Origin: Lentisphaeria bacterium
Lineage (GTDB): Bacteria; Verrucomicrobiota; Lentisphaeria; Victivallales; UBA1829
Direction: 5' to 3'
Assembly: GCA_003526375.1 (NCBI GenBank)
Contig: DPDG01000099.1
Coordinates: forward strand, 1-12,539
Length of the DNA stretch: 12,539 nucleotides
Positions 1 to 5,585 of the stretch are shown here, piece after piece. How positions within the stretch are numbered: position 1 is the first letter of the stretch; each line of letters begins with the position of its first letter. The position numbers were made by a program, and so were the translations under genes. Under the pieces are notes generated by a model. That model did no database searches and was not told the DNA's origin. It saw only the letters and a list, made by a program, of their open reading frames with translations.

Positions 1-2
1 CG

Positions 3-65
3 ATTCTCTACTTTCCCGGCTATCAGACAGTGGAAACCGGTAAGGAGGCAGAAGAAAATGATTGA
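3..65 (+). CDS. 3' end of an upstream gene, product unknown (partial)
   Basis: An open frame enters from the left edge and gives about 20 residues (ILYFPGYQTVETGKEAEEND) before a TGA at 63-65. The other two forward frames read less naturally, and one of them stops at about 42. The stop overlaps the next gene's ATG (58) by 8 nt, a typical operon junction, so a co-transcribed upstream gene is likely. By PRTRC context it could be another cassette member such as A, D or ParB, but the visible residues do not allow recognition. Confidence 0.45.
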   Translation: MLYFPGYQTVETGKEAEEND

Positions 66-627
66 CTTGACCAAGCTGGAATGGGGACTGCGTCCGTTTC
101 GTGAATTGGAAGCCCTGGCAGTCTACGGCGCACGAACGATCTTTCGAGACGGCAATATCGAATTTCTTCAGGAACGTCAGAGTTGTATTGGAGATGGAAC
201 TGCCTGTAAAATCCTCTGCACTTGGATTAATCACAAGGCGCTTCCGGCTTTGAAAGAACATATCCGAAAACACAACTGGACACCGATGACGCAGGAAACG
301 TTCACACTTGAAACGTGGAGTTTTCTCTTTGAGGCATCACCGCGTGCCAGTGGATATATCTATATCACGGCCTACCTGAAAGGCCTCAGTGAATTTCCGA
401 CAGGAAAATGGTCCGGCGATTTTATCCCGAAAATCGGAGAAACGGTTTTCGCTGTAGTCAACGATATCGGCAAATGCCAGATCCTCGGCTACTACCTTGA
501 AGACGGCTGGATTGGTGTCATTGCCAAACCAGCTCAACCGCCGGAATGGTTTATCCGTCAAAACGGCAAAAACGCCGTCTGCGGACTTTTCGGAACGGAA
601 ATCCAAAAAGCAAATCATGGAGAATGA
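58..627 (+). CDS. Unknown protein, 189 aa, upstream of the PRTRC cassette
   Basis: I do not recognise this family. The ATG at 58 is preceded by AAGGAGG at 41-47, a strong ribosome site, and overlaps the upstream stop. The protein has no signal peptide or membrane segment. Residues about 1-110 look mixed alpha/beta. Residues about 120-157 are a run of short beta strands broken by glycines (GDFIPKIGETVFAVVNDIGK then ILGYYLEDGWIGV), resembling a small SH3-like barrel. A conserved-looking tail follows with PPEWFIRQNG and GLFGTEI. The next gene starts immediately downstream, so this belongs to the same operon that leads into the PRTRC genes. The strong start signal, plausible composition and operon spacing support a real gene. 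Its function is open. Confidence 0.8.
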   Translation: MIDLTKLEWGLRPFRELEALAVYGARTIFRDGNIEFLQERQSCIGDGTACKILCTWINHKALPALKEHIRKHNWTPMTQETFTLETWSFLFEASPRASGYIYITAYLKGLSEFPTGKWSGDFIPKIGETVFAVVNDIGKCQILGYYLEDGWIGVIAKPAQPPEWFIRQNGKNAVCGLFGTEIQKANHGE

Positions 628-631
628 TACA

Positions 632-808
632 ATGGCAAGAGAAACATTTGATGAGGTTCTGCAACGTCGCGACGGCTATACGCAGGAAGAAGTTGACGAG
701 ACCAGGCAGGAGATTCTAGAACGAATCGCGGATGGAGAAGATGGCTTCGACATCATCGACGAATACGGTCTGGAACCGGATTATCTGGAGGATCTGATCT
801 GCTGGTAG
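632..808 (+). CDS. Small acidic protein, 58 aa, unknown
   Basis: The chosen start is the ATG at 632, because GGAG at 619-622 lies 9 nt before it. An in-frame ATG at 617 would add five residues (MENDT) but has only weak upstream pairing. The product is strongly acidic and probably all-helical (QEEVDETRQEILERIADGED, then GLEPDYLEDLI), with no cysteine pair, signal peptide or membrane segment. It starts 4 nt after the stop of the previous gene, so translation is likely coupled. A strong hairpin follows within 30 nt of its stop. I know no function for it. Its acidity could suit a protein-protein adaptor or DNA mimic, but nothing here shows that. Confidence 0.6.
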   Translation: MARETFDEVLQRRDGYTQEEVDETRQEILERIADGEDGFDIIDEYGLEPDYLEDLICW

Positions 809-819
809 GAAAAAACGGA

Positions 820-888
820 TTGTTCGTCGGCTTGCGCTTTCGGAAGTTCATTCGGACTTCCGGCGCAAGCTCTTTTGTGTCCGAACAA
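820..888 (+). ncRNA. Structured leader before PRTRC E (copy A of a two-copy motif)
   Basis: Outer arms TTGTTCG (820-826) and CGAACAA (882-888) enclose a nested hairpin. GCTTGCGC (830-837) pairs with GCGCAAGC (863-870). After a TTT bulge, CGGAAGT (841-847) pairs with ACTTCCG (856-862) around the loop TCATTCGG. The 3' side continues TCTTTTGTGTC before the closing outer arm. The layout and several unpaired blocks match the element before dnaN at 5474-5550. The hairpin plus TCTTTT could also serve as an intrinsic terminator or attenuator after the 58-aa gene. Protein E's ribosome site lies just downstream of the closing arm, outside the structure. Confidence 0.6.
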
Positions 889-910
889 CCCCGAAAAGGA
901 GAGAAAGAAG

Positions 911-1271
911 ATGTTGCTTGAGGAATTGAGTAAAATCGCCGCGCAGAGCGGGAACTGCCGTCTTGTGATCTCTTACAATGGAGATGACAAGTATGCGCTC
1001 GGCGTCAGCGACGGCGTGACGACTCCGCTGGTCGTCAATGGCACGCTCGTGGAATTGCAGACCGCGGTTGCGGAGAAGTTGCCCGGTTATCTGGAACTTG
1101 CCGCCAAAGAGGCCGCCGAGAAGAAGGCCAAGGAGGAAGCAGCCAGGCATGAAGCGGAACTCAAAGCTGCTGAAGCCAGACTCAAACAGGAAGCCGCCGC
1201 CCGCAAAGCCGCCGAAAAGAAGGCGGTCGAAGAAAACAAAGCCCGCTCAAGGGGAATTGTCCCTTTTCTGA
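911..1271 (+). CDS. PRTRC system protein E, with an apparent +1 frame break near its end
   Basis: PRTRC E is a conserved member of the ParB/ThiF-related cassette; its biochemical role is unknown. ATG 911 follows AAGGAG at 897-902. Residues 1-60 are a compact folded part (LLEELSKIAAQSG, CRLVISYNGDDKYALGV, LVELQTAVAEKLPGY). Residues about 61-108 are a long charged Ala/Glu/Lys helix. In the raw frame there is no stop and the ORF runs on through the ribosome site of protein C to 1519. In the +1 frame the same stretch reads TKPAQGELSLF and stops at TGA 1269-1271, just before the GGAGG of protein C. The interval is 361 nt, one base more than a multiple of three, and dropping one A from the AAAA at 1233-1236 joins the frames into about 119 residues. 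I infer an indel, a sequence error or frameshifting. The restored tail is a Q-x-x-L-x-L-F beta-clamp-binding motif. Confidence 0.65.
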
Positions 1272-1294
1272 AAACAAACATGGAGGATTCAATC

Positions 1295-1519
1295 ATGCCC
1301 GAAACCAATGGAAAAACCACCGAAGCACGCCCGCGCAAATTCGTTTTCAACGGAATGCAGCTTGCCGATCCCGATCCGAAGATGACGCCGCAGAAAGTCG
1401 CGGAGTTCCACTCTCTGCTTCACGCGGAACTGACCAACGTTACGATCAAGGGACCGACGAAGACTGCGGACGGATTCGATGAATACAAATTCATTCCGCA
1501 GGTCGGAACTTTCCGATGA
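1295..1519 (+). CDS. PRTRC system protein C
   Basis: This 74-residue protein matches what I know of PRTRC protein C in length and pattern: an aromatic/NG strand followed by a D-P-D-P turn (KFVFNGMQLADPDPKMTPQ), a helix with HAELTNVTIKGP, and a closing strand YKFIPQVGT. ATG 1295 is preceded by GGAGG at 1282-1286 with 8 nt spacing, so it is independently initiated even though the raw frame is open from protein E upstream. Its TGA (1517-1519) overlaps the next ATG (1516) as ATGA, indicating translational coupling. No catalytic residues are evident. It is probably a small structural or binding component of the cassette. Confidence 0.88.
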   Translation: MPETNGKTTEARPRKFVFNGMQLADPDPKMTPQKVAEFHSLLHAELTNVTIKGPTKTADGFDEYKFIPQVGTFR

Positions 1520-1713
1520 AGAAAAAGAATTTCCACCCCGTAAGCGAGGAACGTCTGTTCCGGCATTTTCTGCCGGAGCAGATGAAAAAGAATGAACTCA
1601 ATCCGGATGAATTTCCGGAGGAGAGTGAACAATGTACCAAAAAACTGATTCATGCGGTCAATCATACGCCGTCGATTCCGCTGGATGCGGCGTTCCTGCC
1701 GCCTCTTTTATAA
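1516..1713 (+). CDS. Small ORF, 65 aa, or the displaced N-terminus of PRTRC F
   Basis: The ORF starts by ATGA overlap with the stop of protein C and has no separate strong ribosome site. The first 39 residues are charged and helical (MKKKNFHPVSEERLFRHFLP, then KKNELNPDEFPEES). The last part (KKLIHAVNHTPSIPLDAAFL) reads as natural protein with GC-rich third positions, yet overlaps the start of the 346-aa F ORF in another frame by 82 nt. It stops at TAA 1711-1713 directly after CTTTTA. If one T were repeated there, the frame would continue into F (PPLF then ITIPRLVLP). It is therefore either a real coupled small protein or the true N-terminal part of F split by a -1 shift or an indel. Confidence 0.42.
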   Translation: MKKKNFHPVSEERLFRHFLPEQMKKNELNPDEFPEESEQCTKKLIHAVNHTPSIPLDAAFLPPLL

Positions 1714-2672
1714 CGATTCCGCGTCTGGTTCTGCCGATGGAATTATATTCGCAGGGTAATCCGTCACGCATCCTCCCGATCCTTCACGGGATCGGGCATG
1801 ATACCGACCTTGAACCGTTGCTGAAGAATGATCATTCGCCGTTGTCGGTTCTGAAGAAAGCTCTGCAACAGTGGTTCGCGGGGATGTTGCCGAAAGAAAT
1901 TGAACAGGCATTGGATTTTGAGGTCGATTTCATTACGGAACCTGACAATCAGGGCTGTTCCGACTTGGAGTTCGATTCTGCTGAGGACGATTATGTGCTG
2001 CTCTTTCGTCTCGGTTCGCCTTACGCCTCGGATTTTTCCGTCGAAAAGGCCATCCTCCGTTATGAGGCGGAATTTCCGGGACTGGGACAGAAAATCCTGC
2101 GGAAAATCAGCACGGCAACGCCCTTTGACATCGGCACTCCGCAGCTTTTCCTGGATGTTGTCCGTGAGAATTGCTGGAATGGATATGAAGATGAAAAAGA
2201 ATATGTCGATGAAATCTGTTCCTGTGAAGATGAGGAAACCCGCCAGATGTATCTGGATGAAATGGATATCACCCGGGCGGACTTCGATGAGAATTTTGAA
2301 CCATGGATGCTTCAGCCGGACGAGACTGTTTTTCAAGGTTCGATTCCGCCGGAATTGGAAGAGCTGTTCCAGTTTCCGGACAGGAAATACAGCCATACGG
2401 AATATCCCTGCTGCAATACAAACCTGCCGGGAATACTGATCTGGCATAATAATATGATTTTCGACTGTTTTGACAATATTTACGACCAGGCGGCCAACGA
2501 TGGGCGGGATATTATTCTGAGCGGACTTTACTGGACGTTTTCGAAAGATAGCGCCCACCTTGCGGAAACTCTGGAAGAAATCAGCCATGCGGTCAATTCG
2601 CTCGGCAGACTGCTGCTGATTCTCAATCGAAGCCATACGGAGGAAGAATATGGAAGTAATGATCCCCAATGA
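1632..2672 (+). CDS. Probable PRTRC system protein F
   Basis: The 346-residue protein sits between C and B, and its length fits PRTRC protein F. ATG 1632 has GGAGGAG at 1617-1623, 8 nt upstream, a strong site. The first 25 or so residues are unusual (Cys/Ser/Gly-rich) and overlap another open frame, so the real N-terminus is uncertain. From about residue 28 the sequence looks like ordinary soluble protein: ITIPRLVLPMELY, a helical segment LSVLKKALQQWFAGMLPKEI, an acidic middle (residues about 170-215), then the strand-rich GILIWHNNMIFDCFDNIYDQ and a C-terminal helix ending LGRLLLILNRS. No known catalytic motif is seen. It overlaps gene B by 23 nt. The identity rests mainly on order, size and the IP-x-L-x-LP start, not on a diagnostic motif. 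Confidence 0.65.
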   Translation: MYQKTDSCGQSYAVDSAGCGVPAASFITIPRLVLPMELYSQGNPSRILPILHGIGHDTDLEPLLKNDHSPLSVLKKALQQWFAGMLPKEIEQALDFEVDFITEPDNQGCSDLEFDSAEDDYVLLFRLGSPYASDFSVEKAILRYEAEFPGLGQKILRKISTATPFDIGTPQLFLDVVRENCWNGYEDEKEYVDEICSCEDEETRQMYLDEMDITRADFDENFEPWMLQPDETVFQGSIPPELEELFQFPDRKYSHTEYPCCNTNLPGILIWHNNMIFDCFDNIYDQAANDGRDIILSGLYWTFSKDSAHLAETLEEISHAVNSLGRLLLILNRSHTEEEYGSNDPQ

Positions 2673-3390
2673 AATGAGGTTCCGGCTTAATGGCGCAATT
2701 CTGTTCTACCGCCGCTGGTCGGAATATGGATACAGCTATTCCGCGCATAATGTGGCGGCGGTTCTTCACGAAGTAAATGAAAATGGTTCGCTGGCGCCCG
2801 GACGGGCTCTCGACATGAAGGCGCTGGAGTATTTCTTCCGAAACTCCAACGGCGCCGACAAGTTGAAGTTTCAGGATTCCAGAATTCTGGCACGTTCCTA
2901 TGACGGCATCGTATGGTATGAGAAAAGCCGCCTGGCTCCGATCTATTTTCAAGTTGACCGGGAAAAAGAACCCGGACGGGCGATTTTGAACAAACTGTCG
3001 GGGCGGCAGGTCATGTGGCCGCCGTTGCTTTTCATGATTGCAAACGGGACACTCCGCTGCCGTGCTTTGAAAAGCAATCGTCGTCCTACTCCCAAAACGA
3101 AGCTCTATATCGCACCTCTGACGCATATCAATGAAACCGACGGAGCAGTCTGTCTGCCGGAGGGCCTCCGGATCGACCGCCGGAACTCACTGGAAGAAAA
3201 CATGAATCTGGTATCCGAGCTGTTCTATCAGGGGAAATTCGGTCATGCGACTCACTCCATGCGGCAGATCGAACATCCCGGCGGGCATGACGGATTCTGG
3301 ATTGATTACTTGAAAAAGAAAAAGCACGACCGCTTTCCGGTCGAACTGCTGAAATCAGCCAATCAAACCCTTGGAGATCTTTTGAAATGA
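2650..3390 (+). CDS. PRTRC system protein B
   Basis: This 246-residue protein lies directly upstream of the ThiF-like gene, as in known PRTRC cassettes, and has the usual size of protein B. GGAGG at 2639-2643 is 6 nt before ATG 2650, and the gene overlaps the end of F. Its N-terminal half is beta-rich (AILFYRRWSEYGYSYSAHNV, then VLHEVNENG, PGRALDMKALEYFFR). The middle holds a W-rich strand (DGIVWYEKSRLAPIYFQVD) and a proline/tryptophan loop (GRQVMWPPLLFMI). The C-terminal half has TKLYIAPLTHINETDGAVCL and HPGGHDGFWIDYLKKKK. No membrane segment is visible. The biochemical role is unknown in the family. Its TGA overlaps the next ATG, so ThiF is translationally coupled to it. Confidence 0.78.
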   Translation: MEVMIPNEMRFRLNGAILFYRRWSEYGYSYSAHNVAAVLHEVNENGSLAPGRALDMKALEYFFRNSNGADKLKFQDSRILARSYDGIVWYEKSRLAPIYFQVDREKEPGRAILNKLSGRQVMWPPLLFMIANGTLRCRALKSNRRPTPKTKLYIAPLTHINETDGAVCLPEGLRIDRRNSLEENMNLVSELFYQGKFGHATHSMRQIEHPGGHDGFWIDYLKKKKHDRFPVELLKSANQTLGDLLK

Positions 3391-4088
3391 AACATACGGT
3401 AAAAAACGGATTTCATATGAACCCGGTCAAAATCAATCTGGTCGGCGTTGGCGGCGGCGGATCGCTGGTGCTTTCCGGGCTGGTCCGACTGCATCTGGCA
3501 ATGAAAAGCCTCGGTCATCCTTACGGGCTGGACGTTGAAGTATGGGACCCCGACAGAGTCTCCCCGGCAAACATCGGACGGCAGCTTTTTGCCGCATCGG
3601 AAGTCGGGCTGAACAAGGCGGAAGCGCTCGTGAACCGCTACAATCTCGGCTTCGCCTTGAACTGGAAAGCACATCCGGAACGTTACCGCTTCACCCGTAA
3701 TTTCGACGTTCTCATCGCCTGCGTGGATTCCCGAAAGTCACGGAAAGAAATCTTTCAGACGCTCCCGAAAAAGAACGGTCCATACGTTCTTGACGGAGGC
3801 GTCCTCGCCACCTGCGGGCAAGTCATCATCGGCAATGGAAGTAAGGAGTTGCCGTATCCCTATCAGGAACTGCCGACGCTCATTGACACAAAAATCAAGG
3901 AGCAGAATCTGCCGAGCTGTTCCCTTGCCGAATCACTTTCCATTCAGGAGCTGTTCGTAAATCAGTGGCTCGCAACCGCCGAACTCGAATTGATCTGGCG
4001 GCTGTTCCGCAAAGGCGGCCTTGACTACCGCGGATTCTACATCAATCTCGACACCGGACGCATGAATCCCGTGCCGATCGGAGAATGA
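3387..4088 (+). CDS. PRTRC system ThiF family protein (E1-like nucleotide-binding fold)
   Basis: ThiF/MoeB/E1-like proteins bind ATP on a Rossmann fold and adenylate partner C-termini; the substrate of the PRTRC version is unknown. This 233-residue protein shows the glycine loop GVGGGGS (20-26), the acidic strand end and Asn-Arg segment WDPDRVSPANIGRQ (53-66), the lysine in GLNKAEALVNRYN (74-86), and the ACVDSR strand (111-116). The family's C-terminal block is CSLAESLSIQELFVNQ (178-193). I see no E1-type catalytic cysteine region or zinc CxxC pairs, so a short adenylating or purely binding role is possible. ATG 3387 overlaps the B stop (ATGA) with GGAG at 3373-3376. It is the last plus-strand gene before the convergent ATPase gene. 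Confidence 0.9.
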   Translation: MKHTVKNGFHMNPVKINLVGVGGGGSLVLSGLVRLHLAMKSLGHPYGLDVEVWDPDRVSPANIGRQLFAASEVGLNKAEALVNRYNLGFALNWKAHPERYRFTRNFDVLIACVDSRKSRKEIFQTLPKKNGPYVLDGGVLATCGQVIIGNGSKELPYPYQELPTLIDTKIKEQNLPSCSLAESLSIQELFVNQWLATAELELIWRLFRKGGLDYRGFYINLDTGRMNPVPIGE

Positions 4089-4119
4089 TCAATTTGCAGG
4101 CAGGAACACTCAGGCTGTA

Positions 4120-5325
4120 TTATTTCTGAAGCAGAAAATCCGACAGCGAAATTACCTCTATTCCTGCAATGCCGTCACCATGAACCTGGTCCAATGAGAT
4201 AATCGTTTTCGGATAATTGTCCTCAATGGCAAGCAGCGAGCGGGTTTCACGCTCCATGACTTTGGGATCATTCAGATTCATCGTGACTTGATAATAATGC
4301 GGCTTTGCGTTCTTTTCCGCAATGAAATCAACCTCCCAACGGTCGATTTCTCCGGTATAAATCCGGTCAAATCGACGGCACAGTTCCATAAAGACAAGAT
4401 TCTCCATCAGATAGGAAATATCGTTGCTCCGGAAACCGACCTGAGAGTTTCTCAACCCCAGATCGGCAGCATAATATTTATGATTGATCTCAAGCTGCTT
4501 TTTCCCTTTGATGTCATAGCGGGAGGCTTTATAAAATAATTGCGATTCAATCAATCCGGTCAGATAGTTGATCACGGATTGAACATTCGTCTGAATTTTC
4601 TGGTTCTTCAAATAGGCGCTGATGCTGCTTGCTGTCAGAGGGTTGGAAATATTGTCATAGGTGAAACGGCAGATGTCGTCCAGCAATGCAGTGTTCCGGA
4701 TGTTCTTCCGTTTGACAATGTCTTTCAACACAATCGTATCATGAATGCTGCGCAGGAACGGCAATGCGGTTTCATCTTTGAGCTCGTCCAGCATCCGCAA
4801 TCCCGGCATTCCGCCGTATCGCAGATAGTTTTCGAAAAGCACCTGCCGCTCATCGAATTCCGGATAGAACTCCTTGAATTCCTTTAACGACAATGGAAAT
4901 ACGGGGAACTCAATGAAACGTCCGGTCAGTTTTGAAGCAAGCTCCCCGGAAAACATTGTGGAGTTGGACCCGGTGATTATTACATCGTAACGTTCCGGTT
5001 GGCCGGACCAGGACGCGACCGCACGTTCCCATTCGACAATATCCTGAATTTCATCCACAAAAATATGAATCTTTCCGGATACCTTGTCTGTCATTTTCAT
5101 GACATATTCATGCAAATCTTTGTACGTTCGTATAAAATCAAAATCCAAAGACTCCATATCTGCATAAAGAATATTACCAGGAGCAATTCCCTGATTCCGC
5201 AGATGCTCAATAAGCTGCCGGACAAAAACGCTTTTTCCGACACGTCGGAGTCCCGTTATCGCCTTCACCACGGGCTTCCCGAGATAAGGCTGGATCTTTT
5301 CAAGATAATATTTTCTGCTTATCAT
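4120..5325 (-). CDS. AAA ATPase with DUF4143 C-terminal domain
   Basis: The 401-residue protein has the standard layout of the AAA_14/DUF4143 family, common single-gene cargo of unknown role. Walker A is GLRRVGKS (25-32), Walker B is IHIFVDEIQD (86-95), the sensor strand is IITGSNS (116-122), and the family block LTGRFIEFPVFPLSLKEF spans 133-150. The C-terminal domain (from about residue 190) ends with EVDFIAEKNAKPHYYQV, the position where relatives often carry a PD-(D/E)xK-like E-V-D-F ... E-V-K; here the final element is QVT, so nuclease activity is doubtful. The ATG at 5325 was chosen because AGGAG (complement of 5331-5335) lies 5 nt upstream; a TTG at 5340 lies before that site. The gene is visibly more AT-rich than the PRTRC genes and points the opposite way, which suggests insertion as cargo. 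Confidence 0.9.
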   Translation of the reverse strand: MISRKYYLEKIQPYLGKPVVKAITGLRRVGKSVFVRQLIEHLRNQGIAPGNILYADMESLDFDFIRTYKDLHEYVMKMTDKVSGKIHIFVDEIQDIVEWERAVASWSGQPERYDVIITGSNSTMFSGELASKLTGRFIEFPVFPLSLKEFKEFYPEFDERQVLFENYLRYGGMPGLRMLDELKDETALPFLRSIHDTIVLKDIVKRKNIRNTALLDDICRFTYDNISNPLTASSISAYLKNQKIQTNVQSVINYLTGLIESQLFYKASRYDIKGKKQLEINHKYYAADLGLRNSQVGFRSNDISYLMENLVFMELCRRFDRIYTGEIDRWEVDFIAEKNAKPHYYQVTMNLNDPKVMERETRSLLAIEDNYPKTIISLDQVHGDGIAGIEVISLSDFLLQK

Positions 5326-5333
5326 AATTTCTC

Positions 5334-5362
5334 CTGACAATTTTTAAATCATATTTTATAAT
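5334..5362 (+). promoter_or_regulatory. Sigma70-type promoter for the dnaN operon
   Basis: CTGACA (5334-5339) and a perfect TATAAT (5357-5362) are separated by exactly 17 nt. Transcription would begin near 5369, giving a leader of about 215 nt before dnaN. The -35 box overlaps the ribosome site of the divergent ATPase gene, and the -10 box coincides with that gene's likely -10 on the other strand. Confidence 0.55.
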
Positions 5363-5387
5363 ATATTGTATGATTGAATTATTTCAA
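5358..5387 (-). promoter_or_regulatory. Likely promoter for the ATPase gene
   Basis: On the minus strand TTGAAA (complement of 5382-5387) is followed after 18 nt by TATTAT (complement of 5358-5363); a 16-nt alternative uses TATATT. It shares its -10 region with the opposing dnaN promoter, and its -35 box touches the left arm of the inverted repeat at 5385-5398. The region is extremely AT-rich, so box-like matches arise easily. Confidence 0.4.
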
Positions 5388-5435
5388 ACAAGATTGAATG
5401 TATTTTAAGATATAAGATCATTTCAATCTTGTTTG
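5385..5435. repeat. 14-bp perfect inverted repeat in the dnaN leader / ATPase promoter
   Basis: CAAACAAGATTGAA (5385-5398) is the exact reverse complement of TTCAATCTTGTTTG (5422-5435), with 23 nt between. The left arm overlaps the -35 box of the ATPase promoter, and the whole repeat lies within the predicted dnaN transcript. It could be a regulator operator, a leader hairpin, or the scar of an insertion that brought in the ATPase gene. Confidence 0.6.
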
Positions 5436-5473
5436 TGTCTTGTCGGGAATTCGATATTACGGAAAGATAGGAT

Positions 5474-5550
5474 ACGCTTTGTTCGACCCTCGCTTTTCCC
5501 GCCGTCCATTCTGACGGCGGTCGCTCTGTTTTGGTGTTCGAACAAAGTGT
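5474..5550 (+). ncRNA. Structured leader before dnaN (copy B of the two-copy motif)
   Basis: A long outer stem pairs 5474-5486 with 5538-5550 (core CTTTGTTCG with CGAACAAAG; one G-U pair). Inside, CCGCCGTC (5499-5506) pairs perfectly with GACGGCGG (5513-5520) around the loop CATTCT. The 3' side reads CTCTGTTTTGGTGT before the closing arm. Outer arm TTGTTCG/CGAACAA, the CGCTTTTC block, the CATTC loop and the TTTTG-TGT block recur in copy A at 820-888, while the inner stem has a different sequence that still pairs. The dnaN ribosome site (5571-5576) lies downstream of the structure. Confidence 0.6.
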
Positions 5551-5585
5551 TTGATCTCAAAAAATAACAGAAGGAGCTTGAGAAA

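Noticed and set aside
830..880. Simple intrinsic terminator after the 58-aa gene
   Set aside because: The hairpin plus TCTTTT would allow it, but the outer closing arms and the matching element before dnaN are not explained by a terminator alone; kept as a structured leader with terminator as an alternative.
2144..2161. PQLFLDV in PRTRC F as a clamp motif
   Set aside because: The spacing does not match QxxL(x)F or QLxLF, and it lies inside a folded segment.
1764..2669. 301-aa open frame on the minus strand opposite PRTRC F
   Set aside because: It mirrors a plausible coding gene with good ribosome site and operon fit; its own translation is low-complexity and lacks a start signal, so it is a shadow.
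4089..4119. Bidirectional terminator between ThiF and the ATPase gene
   Set aside because: No convincing stem or T-run could be found in these 31 bases.
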